From: Sporocytophaga sp.
GTDB lineage: Bacteria; Bacteroidota; Bacteroidia; Cytophagales; Cytophagaceae
Direction: 5' to 3'
Assembly (NCBI GenBank): GCA_024707265.1
Contig: JANQAB010000008.1
Span: forward strand, 124,001-188,000
DNA length: 64,000 nucleotides
A program made the translations under genes and the position numbers. This document shows positions 20,289 to 28,913 of this stretch, in pieces (position 1 is the stretch's first letter; every line of letters begins with the position of its first letter). The notes under the pieces were generated by a model. The model worked only from the letters and a program-made list of their open reading frames with translations, was not told where the DNA came from and did not search any database.

Positions 20289-20470
20289 GTATGTGGTTTG
20301 TAGTATTCGGAATGATGTAATTATTCAATATACATTTTATTTGAGTAAAAGAACAGCTCTATATTAATTAAGGTTTTAATCTTCCTTGTAAAATCAAAGG
20401 AATTCAGGGGAAGTTTATAAAATAGGATTGGTTAGCTAATGGTTATTAGAAACTATTTTAAATCGGAAAA

Positions 20471-20495
20471 GCAAGGCGAAAAATCATTGCCTTGC
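20471..20495 (-). terminator. Intrinsic terminator after the malectin-bearing hydrolase gene
   Basis: GCAAGGC (20471-20477) and GCCTTGC (20489-20495) form a 7-bp stem with an 11-base loop. Read on the minus strand the stem is followed by TTTTCC. It lies 35 bases beyond the stop of the 20530-22407 gene. Confidence 0.7.
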
Positions 20496-20529
20496 CTTTC
20501 AGTGTTTTAAATCTGTAATTGATATCGTG

Positions 20530-22407
20530 TTATCTTTTTATCATTATTTTCTCAGTGATGTTATGAGAATTGGATCTTAAGATAATGAAATATAGCCCTG
20601 AGGATAATCCTTCATTAGCAAGATTAATACTCACAGATTGGTCCTCATCTGATACCCCTTCGAATAGTGTTTTTATTGACCTCCCTTTTTGGTCCAGCAA
20701 TTCTATCTTGGCAAAGTCATTATCAGGGAGGTTAAATTCAAGCGTAAGGTTTTCTTCAGCGGGATCGGGGTAATGCCTGAAGGAAAACTGAGAAGATGAA
20801 TTGGTAAAAAACGCTGTTCTCAATGCAGCAGAACCTTCCTGAGAGACTTCAATTCCGTCAATTTTAGGGACGTTAAGAGTGGCGGTTAAACTAAGATCAA
20901 GAGAGCCATCAGTCACATCGATAGCAAAGTTCTGTTGCCCTCCTGCATCTCCAAAAGTTTTATGGATATCAAATTCACGTAGAATTTCATTTCCTTCAGC
21001 CTGAGCATTAATCAATCTTGTTCCATCTTTTTGCCCTGCATCAGAAAAGTAAAGTTTCATGACGTATTGTCCAGGATTTAAAGGGAAGCTCCATTGTATG
21101 GGTGTTCGGTTCTGATAGGAGTATCGGTTATTTCCAAATACATTATTAGGTGCATCTGAATCGTTGAGTCCTTTCCAATTATCACTTCCTGTAGTGAGTG
21201 TTGTGGTTTGTGTTTCAAGAAATTCAGATGGGGTAAGCTGCTTGTCCGAAGACCAGTTTAACATTGGATCTTCAATTTCTGAACCTCCACAATTAATTCT
21301 GTAAAGAATTGTGGCCTCGGTAATTGGTCTGTTAACAAAAACTTTTGTATAATCAGAGCTGGATGCGCCTGAATTGTCTGTAACCCTGAATTCAAACAAG
21401 TATTCCCCTTCAATAAACCCAAAGGCATTGGTTGTAATATGATTGCTGTTGGATAACGTGATGATGCTCGGACCTTCAATCTGGGTCCAGGAATATTCTT
21501 TAATGATGCCATCTTTATCCGATGCTGTACCTGAGAGTACAACTTTGTCAATTGGCAGCTCAGCTAAAATATCTTCTCCTGCAAAGACAGTAGGATTTAT
21601 GTTCGGGGTAGTATGATCATTTTTGTGGCTCAAAAGCCAATTGTATATGGCGTTGGGATATAATCCGGTAGGATCATTAGATGGAGACACAGGACGATTT
21701 TGATATACTGTTCCCCAGAGAGAAGCATTATGACCTGCCCCTATGATGACAGTGAGTTTTCCTGGGATAGGAGGATTACATTTGTTGTAAGCAGTATTCC
21801 ATAGTGTTGCACTTTTACCATCATTTCCACCCTGGAATGACCATACAGGGACATCTTTAGCTTTGCACACATTGGAGTTGACGGTAACTGCAGCTATGGG
21901 AAGGATTGCAGCTACTTTATCCGGGTAAGCAATGGCGTAATCCCAGGTACCCCTGCCTCCAGCGCTTAGGCCTGTTACATATATTCTTGATATATCTATT
22001 CTATATTTTGCTTTTGCCATTTCAATAAACTCATCAATAAATGAAGGGTACCAGTACGTTCTCGGACTTTGCGGAGATAAAACGATAAAGTTGTTAAGTC
22101 CATCGGTTTTCCCATCTGCAATGAGTCGTGGAGGAACACCAGGAACGAGTGTTTTTGAAAGTACAGTTCCCGCTTCGCCAGAACCGTGAAGGAAAATCAA
22201 TAAAGGAAATGAGTCTCCTGAAGTTGAATAAGCGGGAGGGAGGTATTCATAATAGTTTATGGTAAACCGAAAGAAATTTGAAGAATAGGATGCGGCTTTT
22301 TGTTGGGCTCGCAAAGTTTGGGAAGCGTAAAATATGAACAATGAAGATAGTAAGAGTTTTGTCAATAAAGAATTTATATAAAACCTTATGTTGGTTAGAA
22401 TTTTCAT
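20530..22407 (-). CDS. Secreted alpha/beta hydrolase (esterase/PHB-depolymerase-like) with malectin and T9SS domains
   Basis: A 625-residue secreted enzyme. A hydrophobic signal segment (LLLSSLFIFYASQTLRA) precedes an alpha/beta hydrolase with oxyanion region LLIFLHGSGEAG, nucleophile motif GLSAGGRG near residue 148 and histidine in GAGHNASLWG. This pattern is shared by feruloyl/acetyl-xylan esterases and polyhydroxyalkanoate depolymerases. A PKD/REJ-like beta domain (VFAGEDILAELPIDKVVLSG) follows, then a malectin-like carbohydrate-binding domain (YRINCGGSEIEDPMLNWSSD). The protein ends in a type A T9SS sorting domain (HYPDPAEENLTLEF to EKIMIKR). The same core plus malectin combination recurs in the giant protein at 43083. 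Likely role: de-esterifying plant or microbial polysaccharide at the cell surface. Substrate unproven. Confidence 0.85.
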   Translation of the reverse strand: MKILTNIRFYINSLLTKLLLSSLFIFYASQTLRAQQKAASYSSNFFRFTINYYEYLPPAYSTSGDSFPLLIFLHGSGEAGTVLSKTLVPGVPPRLIADGKTDGLNNFIVLSPQSPRTYWYPSFIDEFIEMAKAKYRIDISRIYVTGLSAGGRGTWDYAIAYPDKVAAILPIAAVTVNSNVCKAKDVPVWSFQGGNDGKSATLWNTAYNKCNPPIPGKLTVIIGAGHNASLWGTVYQNRPVSPSNDPTGLYPNAIYNWLLSHKNDHTTPNINPTVFAGEDILAELPIDKVVLSGTASDKDGIIKEYSWTQIEGPSIITLSNSNHITTNAFGFIEGEYLFEFRVTDNSGASSSDYTKVFVNRPITEATILYRINCGGSEIEDPMLNWSSDKQLTPSEFLETQTTTLTTGSDNWKGLNDSDAPNNVFGNNRYSYQNRTPIQWSFPLNPGQYVMKLYFSDAGQKDGTRLINAQAEGNEILREFDIHKTFGDAGGQQNFAIDVTDGSLDLSLTATLNVPKIDGIEVSQEGSAALRTAFFTNSSSQFSFRHYPDPAEENLTLEFNLPDNDFAKIELLDQKGRSIKTLFEGVSDEDQSVSINLANEGLSSGLYFIILRSNSHNITEKIMIKR

Positions 22408-22634
22408 GGTTTTGAGAAGTTTTTAATACTTAAGAAGATTTAATAAGAATACTCAAATAAAGTTGTGAATAAATTTTTTTCTTAAGGAAGGCCAATGGTC
22501 TTTCAACTTTGATGAGTTTTGAAGCCATTAGAATGGTGCAGAATATAATAGAAATCTTTATAGAAGTCGTATGTGTGAAATTATAAAAATGCAAAAATGT
22601 TTTAAAAACAATATTGGGGCTGTAGTAAATAAAT

Positions 22635-22668
22635 AGCCCCTCCTTTCTATTCAGAAAAGAGGGGCTTT
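22635..22668 (-). terminator. Intrinsic terminator after the 22692-25201 gene
   Basis: AGCCCCTC (22635-22642) pairs with GAGGGGCT (22659-22666). The stem extends inwards with TTTCT (22644-22648) and AGAAA (22653-22657). On the minus strand the hairpin is followed by A/T sequence (ATTTATTTAC) rather than a pure U run; on the plus strand by TTT. It marks the end of the minus-strand secreted-protein gene. Confidence 0.7.
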
Positions 22669-22691
22669 ATCAGAATGCTATAAAAAAAAAC

Positions 22692-25201
22692 TTATTCTAT
22701 AATTAATTTTTTTCAAAACTTTTAGATTGAATTCGTTTTCAATCTCTGCAATATAAATTCCTGAAAGGAAATTAAAGTTCAAGGAATAATTTTCTTCTTC
22801 CGGATCAATTTGTTCTAAGAATAATATCTTTCCATATAGGTCAGAAATTCTCAACGTTTTTGCTGACTTTTCAGAAAAATTGAAAGTAATAGGTTCCCCT
22901 TTTTTTGACGGAACTGGGAAGACTAAAACCTGATTATCTGAATTGTAAACATTAGAAGAAACAATTTTAGATGTTTCGGATGCTCCATTGAAGTCTACCT
23001 GGATAATCCTGTAATAAGAGGAAGTATTGTCTTTGGTAGTGTCTGTAAAAGAATATCTGTTTATAGTATTGGTATTTCCACTTCCTTTGACCTGACCAAT
23101 ATTATAGAATGTTTTTCCATCCAGGCTTTTCTGAACAATAAATAATTTGTTGTTTAATTCCCATGCGGTAGCCCAGGTTATGATGGTACCTGATGCATTT
23201 GATTTAGCTTCAATGCTTAGGAATTCTACAGGAAGAGTACAGGATTCAGTAGTCGCACAAACGAAAACCCTGCCACAGGAGTTTGTTTTACCTGCAGTAG
23301 CGCCTATAGAACTAATGGTGCCTTTTTCATTTTGATAACAATTATTGGTGAGAATATTTCCTAATGATAATACATCTTTTCCAGAAATGTCATTAGTTAC
23401 GGTTCCAATAGGACGAGCACTTTGGGAGTATCCAATCTCTCCTCCCGAAATTTCGATCCAATAATTTATACCTGTTGCTGAGCCTGGTAAAATTGCATTT
23501 AGTGGAATTTTTCTTAAAATAGCTGTTTGACTTTGGGTAACTGTAATAGATCCTGCATTGGCCAGAAAAACATTACCGGGAACTTCACCAGTGGGCCCAC
23601 AAACATTAGCAGATTTGCTATAATATATTTTTACTGTATAAGTTACTAATCCTCCATTATTATTATTCATTTGATAAAAGCTTACCTCGTCCAGTGCCAA
23701 AGAACTTACATTTTTGACCGTAATCATTGTTTGAGATGCTTGGTTGTTAATTTTAGAAATGGTGCCCATTGCACCTTGAGATATTGATGTATTAAATGAA
23801 TTTTTATCTTCAGCATAAAGGCCATATTCACAAACTCCCGGAATTGTAACATAGTTAGGATTTTTAACATTGATTGTACTATCGTCTTTTATTGTAGTAG
23901 TGAGTTTAGAACCTCCGGTTGCTACGTTATACCATTCAACATTTATACTTCCTCCAATTTTATTTGCACCAGTAACAGTAAAAGTAGCTTCTTTTGGGGT
24001 TGAAGTGCTACAATAGATTCCTGTACCGGCCATTGTAGGTACAATTTTAGTGATTTTCATAGTTCCGCTTGCCGGTGGGCATCCGGGTTTTGTTACGCTT
24101 AATTTATATGTACCATCAGCTACTGCCTGGTGGGATGCCGTATTGGTTGAGAGAGCAGTATTATTTCTTTCCCAGTTAAATGTTACACCAGGGGCACTTA
24201 TATGGGAGTTAATAGTGTAATTGATAGGATCACATAATAATTGATCCGGAGCAATATTCACCTTTAATTCATTCAGGACAATTACAGAGTCAGTTCTTGG
24301 ACAACCAATATTATCTGCAATCGAGTCGTAACATAAATAATATTTGCCTGCTGCAGGAGCGGAAGCGAATGAATAGGTAGAACCGGTATTCGGTGCAGAG
24401 AGCAGTGTCCCGGAGCTATTTTTCCATTGAAAAGTATATCTGGATGCATTAAGCTGAGGGTTAAGGGGAATAGGCAATGCCTCATTACATGCATAAATTG
24501 TATCTGGTAAAATACTTGTTTTACCAAGCGATGCTAAGTTTTGAATATATTTGCAACTAGTGCTGAATGAAATGTCATCCAGGGCAAGGTCATTACCTGT
24601 GCTTCCTGTTCTGATATTTTCTATTCTAATGGTAATATTACCTGAAATAGCACCGGAATTCCAGGTGACAAAAAATTGATTCCAGTCATGACTAGCACTA
24701 TCAACCCTTACAATATTTCCAACTATTGCATTATTTATTGAGAAACGTATCATAGGAGAATTTTCAAAATAAACACCTCCGCAGGTTTGGCAATTGGACG
24801 TTGTATTGATATTGGAAAACCAGGCAGAAAAAAAAATAGGTCGTATTAGGAAGTACATTAACTGTTGTATTGTAGGCATTTTTACCAACCGTTCCATCCA
24901 CGTCTATTATAAGCATATTATTTTTACCAGCTCCTGGAGTATGGTCCTGTATATTTGCAAAATAGGAGTTAGAGGTATTTGGATTTGCCCCGACTGTATA
25001 TGTTCCTGGGTTAACATTAGGTGATGAATAAGTATAATCACTTCCAAATCCAGTATTACCAGCTTCAAAATCTCCATTGACAATCAATTCCGTACCAGCA
25101 TCTGGAGGACAGATTTGGGAATAGGCATTGTTGTAAAATATGTAAATGCATGACAGAAGCAATGATAAGCTTATTGAGTATACGTTTTTATTCATATTCA
25201 A
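22692..25201 (-). CDS. Secreted T9SS protein with jelly-roll and Ig-like domains, two frameshifts
   Basis: About 835 residues once repaired. A signal peptide (SLSLLLSCIYIFYNNAYS) is followed by a carbohydrate-binding-like jelly roll (ELIVNGDFEAGNTGF, ALDDISFS), Ig-like segments, and a type A T9SS sorting domain (FPVPSKKGEPITFNF, LSGIYIAEI). One break is the T run at 24828-24836 (minus-strand T9); eight T would join PNTTYFF to SAWFSNINTT. A second is the run at 22707-22713; one base fewer changes the odd tail KKINYRISFFL into KKLIIE and a stop at 22692, the ending expected for a sorting domain. No catalytic domain is recognised, so adhesion or binding is the likeliest role. Confidence 0.75.
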
Positions 25202-25608
25202 TTAGGGCGATAAAGGTTGTTTTTTGTCTGATTTTTATAATAAATATAAATATATTTAAATATTTTCTAAGGTTGTATACCTTATTATAAATAAATGTAA
25301 CCTTTTGAGACAGTACTGAATGTATATTATTGATATAATAATATTTTGTAGATGATTTTTGATTGACCAATTTTTTTATCTTTCATTTTTTTAAAGAGTT
25401 ATTTGATGAGATATTCTATCACTTTCTTAGAAAAGGAAGCTTTATTCTCCAAATTCGATTAAAAAATAGCCATTCTTCCCAAAAAAGAATATGTAAAGTC
25501 TGATAAAGTACTCTTTTTCGAAGCTGTGGATAAAAAAAATAAAAAAAATGAGTTGATCTTTTGTTTTTTGACTAAAATTCACAAAATTTATATAAGTTTT
25601 TCAAAGTA
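25202..25608. other. AT-rich intergenic region before glnA
   Basis: Divergent spacer between the minus-strand secreted-protein gene and the glutamine synthetase gene. It is very AT rich with many short stop-laden frames. No RNA gene, repeat or confident promoter was recognised. It must carry promoters for both neighbours. Confidence 0.4.
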
Positions 25609-25626
25609 ACCCTCTAAAAAGAGGGT
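25609..25626 (+). promoter_or_regulatory. Small perfect hairpin in the glnA 5' region
   Basis: ACCCTCT (25609-25615) and AGAGGGT (25620-25626) form a 7-bp perfect stem with an AAAA loop, 50 bases before the glnA start. The following sequence is GGTTTAAATAAAATC, not a U run, so it is not a typical terminator. It could be an operator or an mRNA structure controlling glnA. The structure is seen, the role is a guess. Confidence 0.3.
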
Positions 25627-25675
25627 GGTTTAAATAAAATCTTTAGTAATTAATCTAAAATAAGCTCATTTAGCA

Positions 25676-26692
25676 ATGGCAAAATCGAAATTAGAGTACA
25701 TCTGGCTTGATGGTTACAAACCGACACAAAGTCTTCGTAGCAAAACTAAAATTGTTAGCGATTTCAGCGGAAAATTGGAAGATTGTGAAATGTGGTGTTT
25801 TGATGGTTCTTCTACCGAGCAAGCTCCGGGAGGATCTTCAGATTGTTTGTTAAAGCCCGTGTTTATCTGTGAGGATCCGCAAAGAAAAAATGGTTACCTT
25901 GTAATGTGTGAAGTTTTATCTCCAGATGGAACGCCACATCCTACAAATGGCCGTGCTACAATTGAAGATGATGATAATGATTTCTGGTTCGGTTTCGAAC
26001 AAGAGTACTTCTTATGGAGCCCTGAAACAAATAAGCCACTAGGATTCCCTGAAAACGGATATCCGGCTCCACAAGGTCCATACTACTGCTCTGTAGGTGC
26101 TAAAAATGCATTTGGTCGTGAAATCGTTGAAGAGCATCTGGATGTTTGTCTTGAGGCTGGCTTAAACGTAGAGGGTATCAATGCTGAAGTTGCAGCAGGA
26201 CAGTGGGAATTCCAGATTTTTGCTAAAGGTGCTAAAGAAGCTGGAGATCAAATCTGGGTTGCTCGTTATTTACTTGAAAGAATAGGGGAGAAATATGGTG
26301 TTTCTATCAACTGGCATTGCAAACCTCTTGGGTCACTTGACTGGAATGGTTCAGGTATGCACGCTAATTTCTCTAACTCTGTACTTCGTACAGCAGGTAA
26401 TAAAGATGTGTACGACACCATCTGCAGCGCATTTGCTCCTGTTGTAAAAGAGCATATCGAAGTGTATGGTGCTGACAACCACCTTCGTTTGACTGGTAAA
26501 CACGAAACTCAATCAATCGATGCTTTCTCTTACGGAGTATCTGACCGTGGTGCTTCAATCCGTATTCCAATTGCAACAGTGGAGCGTGGATGGAAAGGTT
26601 GGTTAGAAGATCGTCGTCCAAATTCTGCTGCTGATCCTTACAAAGTAGCATCAAGAATTATTAAGACGGTAAAAACAGTTTCTAGTAACTAG
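25676..26692 (+). CDS. glnA: Glutamine synthetase, eukaryotic-type (GSII)
   Basis: Cytoplasmic enzyme making glutamine from glutamate, ammonia and ATP. At 338 residues it has the length and wording of the short eukaryotic-type class II enzyme rather than the long GSI or GSIII of most bacteria. The beta-grasp start reads EYIWLDGYKPTQSLRSKT. The active-site strands are CFDGSSTEQAPGGSSDC, FGFEQEYFLW, NAEVAAGQWEFQI and GSGMHANFS, and the Arg-rich end is SDRGASIRIPIATVERG. It stands alone with its own terminator and an upstream hairpin. Bacteroidota commonly carry GSII, so transfer need not be recent. Confidence 0.95.
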   Translation: MAKSKLEYIWLDGYKPTQSLRSKTKIVSDFSGKLEDCEMWCFDGSSTEQAPGGSSDCLLKPVFICEDPQRKNGYLVMCEVLSPDGTPHPTNGRATIEDDDNDFWFGFEQEYFLWSPETNKPLGFPENGYPAPQGPYYCSVGAKNAFGREIVEEHLDVCLEAGLNVEGINAEVAAGQWEFQIFAKGAKEAGDQIWVARYLLERIGEKYGVSINWHCKPLGSLDWNGSGMHANFSNSVLRTAGNKDVYDTICSAFAPVVKEHIEVYGADNHLRLTGKHETQSIDAFSYGVSDRGASIRIPIATVERGWKGWLEDRRPNSAADPYKVASRIIKTVKTVSSN

Positions 26693-26718
26693 CAATTCTT
26701 TTATATAAGAATTTTTTT

Positions 26719-26757
26719 AAGGGAAAGATGTCTTCTGCTATCTTTCCCTTATTATTT
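26719..26757 (+). terminator. Intrinsic terminator after glnA
   Basis: AAGGGAAAGAT (26719-26729) pairs with ATCTTTCCCTT (26740-26750), an 11-bp perfect stem with a 10-base loop, followed by ATTATTTTTT. It lies 27 bases after the glnA stop. Confidence 0.85.
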
Positions 26758-26831
26758 TTTAGGGTCTTGAATGATTTCTTTATTCCATTAAAGAATTTTT
26801 TAGACTAAAATTTTTCTGGTTATTTTGCCAT

Positions 26832-27176
26832 ATGGTCGAGAAAGATTTTATAGCCTGGGCTGACTTTGAAAAAGTTGAAATCCGCACAGGTACAATAGTA
26901 AGTGCAGAAGATTTTCCTGAAGCCAGAAACCCTTCGTTTAAGTTAAAAATTGATTTTGGTGAATTAGGTATAAAAAAAACGTCAGCACAAATAACTAAAC
27001 TTTATTCTAAAGAAGAGTTGGTAGGAAAGCAAGTTGTAGCTGTTGTAAATTTTCCTCCTAAACAAATAGCAAATTTTATGAGTGAATGTCTGGTGTTGGG
27101 AGCAGTTAATGATCAAAAAGAAGTTATATTACTTCAGCCCGATAAGAAAGCTGAAAATGGCCAGAGGATAGCATAG
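26832..27176 (+). CDS. csaA: CsaA-like tRNA-binding-domain protein
   Basis: A 114-residue stand-alone EMAP/OB-fold tRNA-binding domain, the size of CsaA. It has the family wording WADFEKVEIRTGTIVSAEDF, ARNPSFKLKIDFGELG and KKTSAQITKLYSKEELVGKQ, then VNFPPKQIANFMSECLVLGA. CsaA is a small dimeric chaperone-like protein of the cytoplasm, linked to protein export in Bacillus. Its tRNA-binding fold is also used by methionyl-tRNA synthetase tails. The gene stands alone between glnA and fabF. Confidence 0.9.
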   Translation: MVEKDFIAWADFEKVEIRTGTIVSAEDFPEARNPSFKLKIDFGELGIKKTSAQITKLYSKEELVGKQVVAVVNFPPKQIANFMSECLVLGAVNDQKEVILLQPDKKAENGQRIA

Positions 27177-27582
27177 TCCGTTTGTCCAATTTATATTATA
27201 TACCGAAACTGACGAATTTGCAATTTTGATCTGAAGAGCCTATTTTTAGAGCCAATTTTAAATTCATCAGCTGGTTGATTTGATTGAACTGTTGCAAAAT
27301 TTATTAAAGAGCATTATAATTAATTTCTTCTATGGGGGACCTTCTGTGTCCTTACTAAAATTTATCCCTCATTTTGTAGTAATTCCCTTTTTCTGATTTA
27401 TGAAAATAACTTTTTGTATTGGTCAGGGAACTATAAAAGGGTTTAGTAAAAGGCTCGAATATTTTGTATTTGTAATAGAAGTTGAATTACCAGGAAAATA
27501 AATTTGTATAAAGTAAATATAAAATTTCTATCGCTTAAGGAGATAAGAATCAGGGAATATTCCCTGTAATCATAACATAAAA
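27177..27582 (+). promoter_or_regulatory. Intergenic region before fabF with a candidate -7 box
   Basis: About 400 bases without a gene. TAAATTTG at 27499-27506 matches the Bacteroidota -7 consensus TAnnTTTG and would give a leader of about 70 bases. A correctly spaced -33 element is not clear; the nearest TTTG (27469-27472) is too far upstream. No terminator hairpin for csaA and no RNA gene was recognised. Confidence 0.35.
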
Positions 27583-28827
27583 ATGAAAAGAGTAGTAATT
27601 ACGGGTATGGGAGCTTTAACTCCGATTGGAAATACAGCAGAAGAATTTTGGAAGTCTCTTATTGAAGGAAAAAGTGGAGCAGCCCCAATAACAAAGTTCG
27701 ATGCACAACTTTTTAAAACAAAATTTGCATGCGAACTTAAAAACTTTGATCCTCTAAAGTTTATTGAAAAAAGTGAAGCCAGGAAATATGATATGTTTAC
27801 TCAATACGCATTGATTGCAGTTGGGGAAGCTGTCAAAAATGCCAATATATCATTTGGTGACCTTAATCCACATAGAATTGGGGTAATCTGGGGCTCTGCC
27901 GATGGTGGGGTTATTACTTTTGAAGAACAATTCAGCGAGTATATTGCCAATAACAGAACACCAAAGTTTAATCCGTTTTTTATTCCGAAAAGGCTGGTAA
28001 ACATTGCTTCTGGAATTATTTCAATTAAATATGGATTAAAAGGCGTAAACTTTACCACAACTTCCGCCTGTGCAGCTTCAAATACTGCATTGATTGATGC
28101 CTTCAATTACATTCGTTGGGGAAAAGCTGATATGATCATTACAGGTGGTTCTGAAGCTCCTGTTAATCAGAGTTCTATAGGTGGTTTTAACGCTCTTAAA
28201 GCGCTTTCAACCAACAATGATAATTACTCTTGTGCTTCAAGGCCTTTTGATGTAAGCAGAGACGGGTTTGTTATGGGCGAAGGGGCTGGAGCTATTATCC
28301 TAGAAGAATATGAATCTGCGAAAAAAAGAAATGCTCCGATTATAGCTGAAATAGTTGGAGGTGGAATGGCGGCAGATGCTTATCATCTGACTGGTACACA
28401 TCCTGATGGTGATGGTGCTTATAACGGAATTATGCTTTCTCTGGAAGATGCAGGTATAAAAGCTTCAGAAGTTGGATATGTAAATGCTCATGCTACTTCC
28501 ACTCCAATGGGGGATATGAGTGAGCTTAAAGCAATTGAGAGGGTATTTGGAGTTAATTCGGGGTTGAATATCAGTGCTACTAAATCAATGACGGGACATC
28601 TGCTTGGCGCAGCAGGAGCCATAGAGGCAATTGTATGTATAAATGCAGTAAGAAATGATATCGTTCCGCCAACTATCAATACGGAAAATGTGGATGGTGA
28701 TTTCGGGAATAAGTTTGATCTAACACTTGGCAAGGCCGTAAAGAAAAAAGTAAATTATGCAATAAGTAACACCTTTGGCTTTGGAGGACATATTGCAACC
28801 GCTTTGTTTAAAAAATACGAAAATTAA
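27583..28827 (+). CDS. fabF: 3-oxoacyl-[acyl-carrier-protein] synthase II (FabF)
   Basis: Condensing enzyme of type II fatty-acid synthesis that elongates acyl-ACP with malonyl-ACP. At 414 residues it is normal length. The Cys-His-His active site is complete: the Cys in TTSACAASNTALID, the first His in NAHATSTPMGDMSELKAI and the second in MTGHLLGAAGAIEA. The closing NTFGFGGHIATALF loop is also present. It is a single-gene unit with no acpP or fab neighbours, so it may be a second copy serving a special lipid. FabF rather than a polyketide enzyme is the simplest reading. Confidence 0.9.
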   Translation: MKRVVITGMGALTPIGNTAEEFWKSLIEGKSGAAPITKFDAQLFKTKFACELKNFDPLKFIEKSEARKYDMFTQYALIAVGEAVKNANISFGDLNPHRIGVIWGSADGGVITFEEQFSEYIANNRTPKFNPFFIPKRLVNIASGIISIKYGLKGVNFTTTSACAASNTALIDAFNYIRWGKADMIITGGSEAPVNQSSIGGFNALKALSTNNDNYSCASRPFDVSRDGFVMGEGAGAIILEEYESAKKRNAPIIAEIVGGGMAADAYHLTGTHPDGDGAYNGIMLSLEDAGIKASEVGYVNAHATSTPMGDMSELKAIERVFGVNSGLNISATKSMTGHLLGAAGAIEAIVCINAVRNDIVPPTINTENVDGDFGNKFDLTLGKAVKKKVNYAISNTFGFGGHIATALFKKYEN

Positions 28828-28850
28828 ATTTTTCAAAGTTCATAAAATAA

Positions 28851-28887
28851 AAAAGAGGGGCATCAATAGGTGCTCCTCTTTTTTTAT
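28851..28887. terminator. Bidirectional intrinsic terminator between fabF and the metalloprotease gene
   Basis: AAAAGAGGGGCA (28851-28862) pairs with TGCTCCTCTTTT (28871-28882), 12 bp with one G-T pair and an 8-base loop, followed by TTTTT on the plus strand and preceded by A-rich sequence. It lies between two convergent genes and can serve both. Confidence 0.85.
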
Positions 28888-28913
28888 GAAATCGCTAATT
28901 TTTATATAAGTTT

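Noticed and set aside
24764..24897. A second start at 24897 for the jelly-roll protein
   Set aside because: The jelly-roll domain is continuous across the T-run slip, and only the upstream start provides a signal peptide.
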